Shown: piece after piece, positions 1 to 7,365 of the stretch
Numbering within the stretch: the first letter of the stretch is position 1
Layout: the number at the start of each line of letters is the position of its first letter
Source: a virus
Length of the DNA stretch: 45,003 nt
Strand: one strand, 5' to 3'
Virus record (IMG/VR): IMGVR_UViG_3300027759_000146
Coordinates: 1-45,003 of that record
Notes under the pieces: generated by a model
The model's input: only the letters and a program-made list of their open reading frames with translations
What the model was told of the DNA's origin: nothing
Databases searched by the model: none
Made by a program: the position numbers and the translations under genes

Positions 1-84
1 GTCCATACGCAGTGCAAGCACCGGGCCTTGAGGAACGACTGCGACAGCTTTAACAACGTCGCCTTTTTTGAAAGTTGTTGCCAT
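1..84 (-). CDS. Small virion-region protein, 3' end cut off by window edge
   Basis: Only the first 28 residues are present. They begin MATTFKKGDVVKAVA and run off the left edge without a stop. The start ATG (84-82) lies 2 nt after the stop of the preceding gene. The opening looks like a small beta-barrel (KGDVV... followed by an 'LALRMD' strand), but this is too little to name a family. It belongs to the end of the late virion operon. Confidence 0.6.
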   Translation of the reverse strand, partial: MATTFKKGDVVKAVAVVPQGPVLALRMD

Positions 85-86
85 GA

Positions 87-665
87 TTAACCTGCCAAAC
101 TCAGAGTGTAAGTAACAGAAAGGGTGTCGCCAGACACAACAGAACGATCCCCTGGGGCGCTAAAGTCTGCGGCTGAGTACAACGTACCAGTCGTACCGCT
201 CTTGGTGTTGTTGCTGGTCAAGAAAGCCCCGCCCACAGTTGTCGTGCCGTTGATGCTAAACGTGGCTGGTGAAGCTGAATTGGTAGCCACCGAGGGGTTG
301 GCAGTCGTGGGGGTTCCAAACGTGCAAGCGGGCCGGGTAGCTTGACTATAAGCAGTCACTTCAGTCCAACTACTGTGCGAAGCCATTGTGTTACCAGCCG
401 CAGGACTGTTAGTTGCCCCAGAGCCGTACAGACCAAGATACCAAGCAGCGGTATACGTTGTGCCCGTAAAGTACTTGGCATTCATATCTTGCAAACCTTC
501 ATTGACTACCAGATTGGGGGCTTCATCTTCCCATTTCAGGTTGCCGTCTTTGTCGTGGCACTGGATTTTGTACACGCCCTTTGCGCTTGTGCTATCAGCG
601 GCAAAGCCACCAGCAATCAAGCTGCTTGAGGCAACATCTTTGGATTTAACTTTATCGTTGAACAT
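87..665 (-). CDS. Putative virion structural protein, beta-rich
   Basis: A 192-residue Ser/Thr/Ala/Gly-rich protein with no signal peptide or membrane segment. It has a hydrophilic N-terminus, a segment 'AAWYLGLYGSG' near residue 75, and a C-terminal half of alternating short beta strands typical of phage head-fibre or tail decoration proteins. It follows a similar protein (675-1100) by 9 nt in the late operon, and the two share the pattern 'YLGLY/YLALY'. They may be related components of the same virion structure. The exact role cannot be assigned. Confidence 0.65.
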   Translation of the reverse strand: MFNDKVKSKDVASSSLIAGGFAADSTSAKGVYKIQCHDKDGNLKWEDEAPNLVVNEGLQDMNAKYFTGTTYTAAWYLGLYGSGATNSPAAGNTMASHSSWTEVTAYSQATRPACTFGTPTTANPSVATNSASPATFSINGTTTVGGAFLTSNNTKSGTTGTLYSAADFSAPGDRSVVSGDTLSVTYTLSLAG

Positions 666-674
666 GGTCGCCCC

Positions 675-1100
675 TTATACAAGTCGAATGAGTGCAGATG
701 TGCTGGTGTTTGCAGGCATCGTCACAGTGAAAGTGTTATTAGATGTTTTGTTACTGCCAAAGTCCAAAACGCATACAGCGCCGTTGTCCCCTGCCTTGTA
801 AATCAAAGCGCCCCTAGCAGTAATTACACCCGTCCAAGCCGGGGATGAAAAGTTGATGTATGTAACACTGCCAGATGGAGTTGTATCTGTGCTAACCGTA
901 GCCGTTACTACCAATCCCCCGGCGGCATAGTTGCCACCAGAAGCCTCGCCAATCGTGGTGTACGCCGTTGTAGTCTGGTCAAGCGTGGCAGCATTGGTAT
1001 ACAAAGCCAAATAAAAGGTGTTTGACGAAAAGTTAAACGACCCATTTATCAAGCCTGACCGAAGGGTGTTGCAACTGTAATTTCCAGTGAACGCCATCAA
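675..1100 (-). CDS. Putative virion structural protein
   Basis: A 141-residue beta-rich protein. It contains 'FYLALYT' near residue 30, a Thr/Ser-rich middle and a C-terminal 'TFTVTMPANT' strand. Its start overlaps the end of the connector-like gene 1097-1810 by 4 nt, which places it in the head-tail completion part of the late operon. It is similar in composition to the next gene (87-665). The family is not recognised. Confidence 0.6.
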   Translation of the reverse strand: MMAFTGNYSCNTLRSGLINGSFNFSSNTFYLALYTNAATLDQTTTAYTTIGEASGGNYAAGGLVVTATVSTDTTPSGSVTYINFSSPAWTGVITARGALIYKAGDNGAVCVLDFGSNKTSNNTFTVTMPANTSTSALIRLV

Positions 1101-1810
1101 CGCACCCCGTTATTTTGCGGCAATGGCGCTTGCCGATACTGCCCGCTACGGTACGCATCACTACGCTCCAGCCCATCACCCAAGCGCTGAGCCAATGCAA
1201 GAGCTTCTTTGTACTTGGTTTCGTACATGGTGATGATGTCCACCTCACCCTTCATGAAGATGTACGCTTCTACCAAAGACCCGTACAGCAGCACGGTGTC
1301 AAAGTTGTCACCCAGCCAAGTGCGACCATCAGCGGCAACAGTGATTGAGTCTGGGTAAAAGAAGTAGTGCAACTCTACGCTGTAGGCTGCATCAGGTGTT
1401 GGACCAAGAATAAACGAAAGCTCATCACTGTTACTGTATGACGGGCCAAACAAAGCATAGTACTTTGGGATAGCGGTGTCAGTAGGCAATGGATATGCCT
1501 GACGAATGTAGTTAACATCCTTGTTCAGCAGATACTCATACGAGCCGTCTGCGGCAATCACTGCCATTGAATACGTTGCCAAGAAGTCGGATGGGCAAGC
1601 CAAGTACTTATTACTTATGGTTGTAAATCCAGTTACGTTTTTCCGCAACGATGGAAACTGAACAGAGTTGTATATACGTTGTTCAGCCTGCGTGATAAAA
1701 GTATTGATCTGTGTCGTTGCGGACACAGTACTCCCACTCGCAAGATACACATCGGGAAACTGGTTCTCGGTGTAGCTCTGAATTGTGTTGTACAACTCTA
1801 AATATGTCAT
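1097..1810 (-). CDS. Head-tail adaptor (connector) protein
   Basis: A 237-residue protein that starts MTYLELYNTIQSYTENQFP and has a helical N-terminus with 'ITQAEQRIYNSVQFPSLR'. This pattern is typical of the short phage adaptor proteins that dock below the portal (gp4/gp11-like connectors). The middle ('LACPSDFLATYSMAV') and the long C-terminal helix ('MYETKYKEALALAQRLGDG') also fit that family. Its position after portal, capsid and the gp4-like protein at 2678-3598 supports a head-completion role. The start overlaps the stop of the upstream gene by 4 nt. Confidence 0.7.
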   Translation of the reverse strand: MTYLELYNTIQSYTENQFPDVYLASGSTVSATTQINTFITQAEQRIYNSVQFPSLRKNVTGFTTISNKYLACPSDFLATYSMAVIAADGSYEYLLNKDVNYIRQAYPLPTDTAIPKYYALFGPSYSNSDELSFILGPTPDAAYSVELHYFFYPDSITVAADGRTWLGDNFDTVLLYGSLVEAYIFMKGEVDIITMYETKYKEALALAQRLGDGLERSDAYRSGQYRQAPLPQNNGVR

Positions 1811-2076
1811 CCCATCGGCCCTCTAGACATAACGCCTTTAGTAGCTGCACCAGTGCCGCGCATTTTGATACCAGTTGTTTTGACATCATCACGGGCTGGG
1901 TTACCGGCGCTCACACGACCACTACCACTTGATGGCGTAACTTGATCTGCGCTCAAAGTGTTTGGATCTACACGCTTTGACATTTTTAAAACGTTGCCAG
2001 ACATATCATGTGGCACGGCATAAGTGGCGGCATCGCCAACTTCTTTGCCCATCATTTTTTTACTAAATTTGCCCAT
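1807..2076 (-). CDS. Small basic virion-associated protein
   Basis: An 89-residue protein. The start at 2076 is preferred over an in-frame ATG four codons upstream because a GGAGG ribosome site sits just ahead of it. The sequence begins MGKFSKKMMGKEVGD and ends with a Gly/Lys/Arg-rich tail, 'KMRGTGAATKGVMSRGPMG'. Such tails recur in neighbouring genes (2078-2248, 4158-5605). The function is unknown. It may be a minor capsid or ejected DNA-associated protein. Confidence 0.65.
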   Translation of the reverse strand: MGKFSKKMMGKEVGDAATYAVPHDMSGNVLKMSKRVDPNTLSADQVTPSSGSGRVSAGNPARDDVKTTGIKMRGTGAATKGVMSRGPMG

Positions 2077-2077
2077 A

Positions 2078-2248
2078 TTAGCCTCCACGCTGATTCATTG
2101 CACGAGACATGCCCCGACCAAACTTCTTGCGATCCAAACTGGTAGGGCCGCCCTTCTTCATGCCTTTGGCGTGCATACGACCTTCATGGCCTTTAACAGC
2201 CTTGTTGGCTTCGGTGTCGGCAATTGCCTTGACTTGTTTCTTGTCCAT
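2078..2248 (-). CDS. Very small Lys/Gly/Arg-rich protein (56 aa)
   Basis: A 56-codon gene that starts ATG at 2248 after a good ribosome site (AGGAGCAGAT) and ends TAA at 2080-2078, one base before the next start codon. The protein is very basic: MDKKQVKAIADTEANK, then 'KGHEGRMHAKGMKKGG' and 'DRKKFGRGMSR'. The 'KKGG' element and the 'GRGMSR' tail match those of the other small virion-region proteins. Tight packing between two genes supports that it is real. Confidence 0.65.
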   Translation of the reverse strand: MDKKQVKAIADTEANKAVKGHEGRMHAKGMKKGGPTSLDRKKFGRGMSRAMNQRGG

Positions 2249-2256
2249 ATCTGCTC

Positions 2257-2685
2257 CTAAGTTACGCTTACCGATACTGTACCCAATTCCACAGCTAAAA
2301 CCAAGTTATTTGGCGTTAGATCCACATCAAAAAACCGTGACCCACCAACAGGATTCCAGCCCCACTGGAAGATTCTACTGCCGCCCTCTGGCGTACCCAA
2401 CCCAGTTTGACCCGTTCCACCGCTTATATTGGTCTGCAATCCACTGGTTCCAGAAAGTGTATAGCTGACATCAGGCCGCGGCTCCCGCACAGCTTGCGGG
2501 TCATTCACCGGGTACATACCAATCTGAAGCTGCGGTTGATCCTCTTCCCAGCACTCAGGACAAACCTTAATTGCAACCTGCTTTGTCTTGATGGTCAGTT
2601 TTCTAAGCTCTTTAAGCTTGTACCGCTGACCGCACCGATCACACTCAGCAATTGCATATTTGCCTGAAGCAAACTGATTAGGCAT
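2257..2685 (-). CDS. Zinc-ribbon protein of the virion operon
   Basis: A 142-residue protein. Near the N-terminus are two Cys pairs, 'CDRCGQRYK' (about residues 15-18) and 'CPECWEED' (about 42-45), which form a zinc ribbon. The C-terminal half is beta-rich with 'IFQWGWNPVGGSRFF'. It overlaps the gp4-like gene by 8 nt. Its place among head-completion genes suggests a structural or assembly role, but the sequence shows only the metal site. Confidence 0.65.
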   Translation of the reverse strand: MPNQFASGKYAIAECDRCGQRYKLKELRKLTIKTKQVAIKVCPECWEEDQPQLQIGMYPVNDPQAVREPRPDVSYTLSGTSGLQTNISGGTGQTGLGTPEGGSRIFQWGWNPVGGSRFFDVDLTPNNLVLAVELGTVSVSVT

Positions 2686-3598
2686 AGAACATGTTCCTTG
2701 GAACGTATCTATCTGCCGACTTATCCCTATCTTCCTGTGCCGCCAACATCCATTGCTGTTCGTATTCCGCCTTTAACCACTCCATCCGAACTTCTGCCCC
2801 AGGCAGCTTTTGGGATAGATAGAAAGCCAATCCAGCCACCATGCAAGGGATAAGACGGAAAGGAATATCCTGCACGTTCACACCGCTGCCGGCATCTTGC
2901 ATACGGCGCATACGGTAATAAACCAAGGTGTACTGGTTTCCAGGCGCAGACGGCGCAGGGTACAAGTTTAGGGACGAAAGGTTGTTGCTATAGATGGCCG
3001 CTCCAGCGGTATGAGCCGCAGCAGTCGTGTTATTTTGACCGCGGAAACAGTATTGCAACTCATTGCCAACAATGTTTTGATAGGAAATGGTTTCAGTGCC
3101 AATGTTGATAAAGCCTGATGTAGTCAATGCAGACGGGTTTGCAACCGTGATAGTCGTGTCAGTAGATGTAATAGTTGCCGATAAAGTAGCCGTTGTCAGG
3201 TTTGTCTGCCCAGTCTGGCGATTTACCCACACCTGTACAGGACGGCCCGAGGCATATTTATTTGGGATAGTGATGTATGTTGGCTCAGAAATGCGCGAAA
3301 GATTCAAGTCAGACTGAGTGGTGCCGGTGCCAGTACGGGTCACCATGTCCAGCATATCAATTGTGTCATTTGGGATGGGGTACTGAATCTGGTTGGTATT
3401 AAGAACAATCTGCCCTTGCTCAATTGTCCACAGGTTAATACCCCGATTTGCCCACTCAATAGTAAGCATATTCAGGCTACGGCGTGCCGTCCTAAAGTTA
3501 TACCCCGTGCGCAACTCTTGTCCGCAACGCTCAAACGCATCCTCAATGAGGTCGTTTAGGTCAAGATTGAATGTTGCTGTTCCAGATGTATTGGCCAT
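2678..3598 (-). CDS. Head-completion protein, P22 gp4-like
   Basis: A 306-residue protein. The N-terminal 60 residues are helical ('LIEDAFERCGQELRTGYNFRTARRSLNMLTIEW'-type arrangement, residues 16-50), followed by a beta domain with 'VWVNRQTGQ'. The C-terminus is again helical ('YYRMRRMQDAG', then 'LAFYLSQKLPG'). This helical-beta-helical layout and the position between capsid and adaptor fit the packaged-DNA-stabilisation or tail accessory family typified by P22 gp4. Its stop overlaps the Zn-ribbon gene. The family name is an inference from pattern. Confidence 0.65.
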   Translation of the reverse strand: MANTSGTATFNLDLNDLIEDAFERCGQELRTGYNFRTARRSLNMLTIEWANRGINLWTIEQGQIVLNTNQIQYPIPNDTIDMLDMVTRTGTGTTQSDLNLSRISEPTYITIPNKYASGRPVQVWVNRQTGQTNLTTATLSATITSTDTTITVANPSALTTSGFINIGTETISYQNIVGNELQYCFRGQNNTTAAAHTAGAAIYSNNLSSLNLYPAPSAPGNQYTLVYYRMRRMQDAGSGVNVQDIPFRLIPCMVAGLAFYLSQKLPGAEVRMEWLKAEYEQQWMLAAQEDRDKSADRYVPRNMFYA

Positions 3599-4158
3599 TA
3601 TTCAACCTTACCACCGTTGTTGTAGCCTAAACCTTGCCCATATGAAGGGCTACCAGAACCAAAATCAGGCATGTTCATATATGGATCATAGCTGTTGTTA
3701 GAATTAAAACCACCGCCTCCATATCCGCCACCAAAACCACCACCAAGTCCAAGCCCGCCAAGAAGTCCAGCTAAACCACTGTTTTGTGATTGCCGAAATC
3801 CGCCATAACCACCGCGGCCTCTAGGCTGATACTGCTGGTTCTGTTGCTGTGGCTGATACTGCTGCTGATACGTTTGCATTTTTTTCTGCAAATCTTGCAT
3901 TTGGGTTTGGTAACCCTGCCACTCAGGGTTCTGCTGCCAAGATGATTGTTGCTGTGGAAACGGCTGCTGCTCCTGCGGACTACGCATTCTGTTGTCTTGG
4001 TAATTTCCAGGCAGTTGTGCAGGAAGCGCAACGTCCGCTGCATACGCATTGCCCGCAGGTGCGGTAGGAGCATACGCAGACGTAGGAGATCCTTGGGGCA
4101 CGTTATTTTGCACAGCCTGCCCTATTTGCCCCATAATTGGTTGTCCGCCACCGCCCAT
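3598..4158 (-). CDS. Gln/Gly-rich low-complexity virion protein
   Basis: A 186-residue protein that is almost wholly low complexity. The N-terminal third is rich in Pro/Ala/Gln, the middle (about 75-115) is poly-Gln/Tyr with an 'MQDLQKKMQTYQQQYQ' helix, and the C-terminal third is Gly/Tyr/Asn-rich ('GGGFGGGYGGGGF'). It ends 'NNGGKVE', echoing the GGxV motif of its neighbours. It shares 1 nt with each adjoining gene. Such prion-like composition suggests a flexible capsid-interior or condensate-like role, but the function is unknown. Confidence 0.6.
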   Translation of the reverse strand: MGGGGQPIMGQIGQAVQNNVPQGSPTSAYAPTAPAGNAYAADVALPAQLPGNYQDNRMRSPQEQQPFPQQQSSWQQNPEWQGYQTQMQDLQKKMQTYQQQYQPQQQNQQYQPRGRGGYGGFRQSQNSGLAGLLGGLGLGGGFGGGYGGGGFNSNNSYDPYMNMPDFGSGSPSYGQGLGYNNGGKVE

Positions 4159-4409
4159 TATTTACTCCTTGATGCTCTCATGTTGTCAACGAGGTTGGGA
4201 TAAGGACGCCCGGACTTCTTGGCCATCGCTTTAGCAAAAGCCTTTTGAGCAAGACTTAGCTTCTTATGCTTTTTGGCAGGGTTGGGTTTATCCCACACTT
4301 CCCCGCCTTTGGCATATTGAGTAAAGTCAGTGTCATCACGGCGCGCTTTCTTCACGCCGCTAGGCATTTTGGAAGGGCTGATATCACCCATGCCGCGACT
4401 GGCTCTCAT
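4158..4409 (-). CDS. Small Lys-rich protein with KGGEV motif
   Basis: An 83-residue basic protein (many Lys/Arg) starting MRASRGMGDISPSKMP. It contains 'YAKGGEVWDKPNPAKKHKK' in the middle and a C-terminal 'NMRASRSK' that repeats the N-terminal 'MRASR'. It lies in the run of small GG-motif proteins between scaffold/capsid and connector genes. It is probably a virion or ejected DNA-binding protein. No family is recognised. Confidence 0.6.
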   Translation of the reverse strand: MRASRGMGDISPSKMPSGVKKARRDDTDFTQYAKGGEVWDKPNPAKKHKKLSLAQKAFAKAMAKKSGRPYPNLVDNMRASRSK

Positions 4410-4699
4410 TAGATGATCCTGCCTTTTGTCTTACCACGCACCGCGCAACCATCTGCTCTTTTGGAGGCAGAACTCACTTTACCGCCCGCCTTCATCCCAT
4501 CGGTAGGAGTTGTGCGCGCACCTTCATACAGCTTTTCAAGCGTGCCTTGCATAGCATCATCTTTGGCTTCTTGAACCATAGCCTGCTGACGCGCCCTGCT
4601 TTCAGGCGTAACCACATCATCAATGGTAACGCCGGGCCGGCGAGGTTTGTAGTTACGCATACCCCGAGCGGTGCTGGAAGTTGTGTTCATAGTGGCCAT
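4409..4699 (-). CDS. Small protein with C-terminal GGKVSSASKRADG tail
   Basis: A 96-residue protein. The N-terminal part ('RNYKPRRPGVTIDDVVTPE') is followed by a helix and then the tail 'KAGGKVSSASKRADG' with 'RGKTKGR'. The same tail ends the next upstream gene (4709-5209), where it reads GGNVASSASKRGDG. The shared tail on otherwise unrelated proteins suggests a targeting or nucleic-acid-binding tag. The stop abuts the start of the following gene. Confidence 0.65.
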   Translation of the reverse strand: MATMNTTSSTARGMRNYKPRRPGVTIDDVVTPESRARQQAMVQEAKDDAMQGTLEKLYEGARTTPTDGMKAGGKVSSASKRADGCAVRGKTKGRII

Positions 4700-4708
4700 A
4701 ATTTTTCC

Positions 4709-5209
4709 TTAAACCAAACGACCGCGAGTTTTACCCCGTTGGGCAATACCATCGCCTCGTTTTGAAGCAGAACTGGCAACGTTGCCACCCTTTTTCATGC
4801 CAATGTCGCTAATGTCCCGCTCAGGCATCATGCTTTTGAAAGGCATGGGCTCATAGGTTGCCCCTTCAGTCATCTTTGGAGCACGGCCAGGGGGCGTATA
4901 ACGCGGCTTGTAGCCCTTCATAGCCTCATCCATGTCAGCGGTTGCATAGTCCCGTTCAGCAGATGCTTTGGCTTGTGCAATCTTGGCCTTAGCCAGATCA
5001 GATGTATCATCACCGGCAGCGCGCAATGAACGGCCCAAGGCAACAACCATGTCGCTTTTCTTACGCATGCCTGCATCACGCTTTTCTTTCGTTGCGCCAG
5101 CATCTTCTTCAGCCAAACGGGTGTTGTACTGCTTGCCATTGAACGTAAATTCTTTGTCGCCCGCATCTCTAGCGGCACGGAAAGCTTTGCCAAATGCACT
5201 TGTTGCCAT
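4709..5209 (-). CDS. Virion-region protein with GGNVASSASKRGDG tail
   Basis: A 166-residue protein that starts MATSAFGKAFRAARDAGDKE, followed by 'FTFNGKQYNTRLAEED', charged helices and a Pro-rich stretch ('RYTPPGRAPK'). It ends with the basic tail GGNVASSASKRGDG and 'RGKTRGR'. The palindrome TGGCAACGTTGCCA lies within the codons for this tail (GG-N-V-A). It has a ribosome site AGGAGT. The function is unknown and a minor head protein is likely from context. Confidence 0.65.
   Translation of the reverse strand: MATSAFGKAFRAARDAGDKEFTFNGKQYNTRLAEEDAGATKEKRDAGMRKKSDMVVALGRSLRAAGDDTSDLAKAKIAQAKASAERDYATADMDEAMKGYKPRYTPPGRAPKMTEGATYEPMPFKSMMPERDISDIGMKKGGNVASSASKRGDGIAQRGKTRGRLV
4774..4787. repeat. 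Dispersed palindrome TGGCAACGTTGCCA, copy 1
   Basis: Perfect 14-bp palindrome in the codons for the GGNVAS tail of 4709-5209. Flanks are c and c. Confidence 0.8.
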
Positions 5210-5218
5210 GACTACTCC

Positions 5219-5605
5219 TTAGCGGGACATGCCGCCCTTGTTCATTTTGATCATAGTGCCTTTGGTTTTGCCCTTGGTGGCAACGCCATCACGACTTGGG
5301 GCAGCAGTCTTAACTTTGCCCATAGCAGAAGGCTTGACACCGCCGCCTTTTTTCATGCCCATCATTTCAGCTTTTTCATGCTTGATCATGGATGCGGGAG
5401 CGCCCTTCTTTTTCATGAAGGCCATCTCTTTACCAACCATTGCTTTAGATTCTTTCATGTCACCACCTCGTGAAAATGTTTTGCCTTTATCGGCGTTTGC
5501 AAACTCTTTTCCCACGGACTGTGGGACTCCTACCTTCTTGGCAAACGATGGATTGTGGGCCACCGCCTCCATGAATCTGTGTTGTTTGGCACTATGAGAG
5601 GGCAC
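5219..5605 (-). CDS. Lys/Met-rich virion-region protein, GTG start
   Basis: A 128-residue protein. GTG at 5605 is chosen because AAGGAG lies 7 nt upstream; longer in-frame versions lack a ribosome site. It opens MPSHSAKQHRFMEAVAHNP, followed by 'KKVGVPQSVGKEF', and ends with Lys/Gly/Met-rich repeats ('MKKGGGV', 'ATKGKTKGT', 'MNKGGMSR'). It overlaps the upstream gene by 14 nt. It is very basic and probably associated with packaged DNA or the capsid interior (inference). Confidence 0.65.
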   Translation of the reverse strand: MPSHSAKQHRFMEAVAHNPSFAKKVGVPQSVGKEFANADKGKTFSRGGDMKESKAMVGKEMAFMKKKGAPASMIKHEKAEMMGMKKGGGVKPSAMGKVKTAAPSRDGVATKGKTKGTMIKMNKGGMSR

Positions 5606-5840
5606 TGCGCTGCTCCTTGATAAACAAGTCAATCTTGTTTTCTAGCCTGTCCAATCTGTCCATTATTCGATTGATGTCTGTATGCAAGTCTACCTTGGTT
5701 ACGTACTCTTTGGGCATCTCTTCGCGAGTTTTGTTAATCAAAATCTGAAGGCGTTTGATCTCATCGGATTTCTCTTTCAAGTTCCAACCTAACAACCCCA
5801 GAAAGGCCGTCAACACAGCGTTCCAGATAGCCATTTCCAT
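5592..5840 (-). CDS. Small membrane-anchored coiled-coil protein
   Basis: An 82-residue protein. One short hydrophobic segment (residues 4-19, 'AIWNAVLTAFLGLLGW') is followed by a charged coiled coil to the end ('DRLDRLENKIDLF'). This plan (one N-terminal membrane helix plus a cytoplasmic coiled coil) occurs in some phage holin-like or XhlA-like proteins and also in virion coil proteins. No endolysin lies next to it, so a lysis role is not supported by context. Confidence 0.6.
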   Translation of the reverse strand: MEMAIWNAVLTAFLGLLGWNLKEKSDEIKRLQILINKTREEMPKEYVTKVDLHTDINRIMDRLDRLENKIDLFIKEQRSALS

Positions 5841-5841
5841 C

Positions 5842-6087
5842 TCAACACTTCCAAGCCCGTAGGCTCTTGTTAATACGTGAATCCGGGTCTTTGGCTGTCT
5901 TGGGACTGGTCAGCTTTTTCTTCATGCCTTCCATCCGGGCGCAAAAAGAGTCTCGCCTGCTGCCGCCCTCTGGCTGTGGAGGTTTTAGGTTCATCCCTTG
6001 CTTTTTCGCAGAGGCTCGGCCCTTGGCGTTGAGTCCGCCTTTGGGGTTCTTGCCTTCCTTGCGTTGCCATGCTGGTGATTTAGCCAT
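5842..6087 (-). CDS. DUF6321-like small basic protein
   Basis: An 81-residue protein that opens MAKSPAWQRKEGKNPKGG, followed by 'NAKGRASAKKQG'. A second block holds 'DSFCARMEGMKKKL' and 'DPDSRINKSLRAW', with a terminal Cys. This pattern corresponds to a small conserved family in environmental podovirus-like phages that I associate with DUF6321 (from memory, not searched). It overlaps the glycosyltransferase gene end by 8 nt. Role unknown. Confidence 0.65.
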   Translation of the reverse strand: MAKSPAWQRKEGKNPKGGLNAKGRASAKKQGMNLKPPQPEGGSRRDSFCARMEGMKKKLTSPKTAKDPDSRINKSLRAWKC

Positions 6088-6823
6088 TTACCACTTCCAG
6101 CCGTGACCGTCTTATCCCCTCTAGCAAAGGAACAACAACCTCATCACGGAAATTGTTTGTGAATGTCTCACTGCCAATGTGCGGCAAGCTGATATCTACA
6201 TCAATGTAGACCTTAAATCCCATCTCAGTTGCGCGATCACAGAACAAATAGTCTTCGCCAACATACCTGTCATCCACAATGGCAAAGTCAAAGATGGCCG
6301 AGACTTTGTTCCCAGTCACATTGTTTGTGTAAGACCACTCAGGATGGGCTGCAATCATCTCTTCAATCACATGACGGCGAATGAGCATGAACCCGGTTCC
6401 AACACGTTTGACACGCATTAAAGAACCATCAAACTCCAGGTTCTCATTCTCATCCCAGTACAGGTCTGTAAAGAACTTCTTGTCACGCGCCCTGCGTGGG
6501 TAAGCACCAGCAGAGATGTCTTTTGATCCACCTTGAGCCAGTAGGCGCAAAATGTTTTCGGGCGTTACAACTACATCAGCATCAATAAACAACAAGTCCG
6601 TACAGTCAGTCTTTAAAAACTCAGCCACCAATGAGTTACGAGCTAACGTAATGATGGAGCAGTTTGAAATATCTGAAAGCGTAACGGCAACACCAAGCCG
6701 CATAGCTTCTGGCATCAACTGAGCCAAGGCATACGCAGTCTTGATATTGACCTTTCCGTCATAGCATGGAATGCCTATGAACAACTTACGGCCCAACAGG
6801 CTTGTTTGCTTTACTTCAGCCAT
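6080..6823 (-). CDS. Glycosyltransferase-like protein, GT-A fold
   Basis: A 247-residue protein with a GT2-like N-terminus ('KLFIGIPCYDGKV', residues 13-25). A hydrophobic strand leads to a DAD metal-binding motif ('LLFIDADVVV', Asp81-Ala82-Asp83), and a later 'GEDYLFCDRATEMGF' matches the acceptor-side ED motif. It would transfer a nucleotide-sugar residue, with the acceptor unknown. Its position inside the virion operon suggests modification of a capsid or decoration protein, or of host surface sugars. It overlaps both neighbours by 8 nt. Confidence 0.75.
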   Translation of the reverse strand: MAEVKQTSLLGRKLFIGIPCYDGKVNIKTAYALAQLMPEAMRLGVAVTLSDISNCSIITLARNSLVAEFLKTDCTDLLFIDADVVVTPENILRLLAQGGSKDISAGAYPRRARDKKFFTDLYWDENENLEFDGSLMRVKRVGTGFMLIRRHVIEEMIAAHPEWSYTNNVTGNKVSAIFDFAIVDDRYVGEDYLFCDRATEMGFKVYIDVDISLPHIGSETFTNNFRDEVVVPLLEGIRRSRLEVVNG

Positions 6824-7322
6824 AGTAAATATTGCACGTAGATACGTTGGACAAATAGGCGTAGATACCGTTAGCCACTAATACGCCATCTTCAGGAATA
6901 AGAGGGGCATTGTTAAAAGTATCAGAAGCAGCCACATCATAGGTCAGCAGCCATTTGCTTGAGTACACCATCGCTGCACCAGCAGTGATAGACCCTGAAT
7001 TAATGTCTGTGACTGTGAAAGTGCTTGAGGTTAAAACAGTAACAGTGTAGTTACCATTTGTAGCTGTGCCACCCGTTCCTGCGGCAAAGTCAATACCAAT
7101 CGTGTCGCCGGTTGTAAACCCATGTGCAGTTTGCGTCACTGTTACCAGTGTGCCTGCACGCCCATAAGTTCCCGTTGTTACAGGGGCGGTTGTTGTATCA
7201 AACAAAGCCAAAAAACCAGCAGTTGAAGTGCCAGTGAAGGAGATGCCTCTAATACGGTTTCGCCCAAGCACCAAAAAGCCACTACCATTTAGATGCGCTT
7301 GTTTTACAGGTGTTTGATTCAT
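6816..7322 (-). CDS. Putative virion decoration-type protein
   Basis: A 168-residue beta-rich protein. It starts MNQTPVKQAHLNGSGFLVLG and carries repeated Thr/Gly/Ala strands. A central segment 'TVTQTAHGFTTGDTIGIDF' is typical of repeated beta-sandwich modules in phage structural proteins. A strong terminator (7335-7357) lies just upstream, between this gene and 7366-7905, so its expression may be reduced relative to the capsid genes. Exact role unknown. Confidence 0.6.
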   Translation of the reverse strand: MNQTPVKQAHLNGSGFLVLGRNRIRGISFTGTSTAGFLALFDTTTAPVTTGTYGRAGTLVTVTQTAHGFTTGDTIGIDFAAGTGGTATNGNYTVTVLTSSTFTVTDINSGSITAGAAMVYSSKWLLTYDVAASDTFNNAPLIPEDGVLVANGIYAYLSNVSTCNIYYG

Positions 7323-7334
7323 AATTAATCCTTT

Positions 7335-7357
7335 AAAAAGCGGGGGCCGAAGCCCCC
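7335..7357 (-). terminator. Rho-independent terminator
   Basis: On the minus strand, GGGGGC-TTCG-GCCCCC is a 6-bp GC stem with a UUCG tetraloop, followed by G and CTTTTT. It lies 9 nt after the stop of 7366-7905 and 13 nt before the start of the next gene, so it should cut transcription between the decoration-like protein and downstream virion genes. Confidence 0.85.
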
Positions 7358-7365
7358 AAGATCAA

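Noticed and set aside
5592-5840. Holin assignment for the membrane/coiled-coil protein
   Set aside because: Only one short hydrophobic segment, and no endolysin or spanin nearby; kept as unassigned membrane protein.
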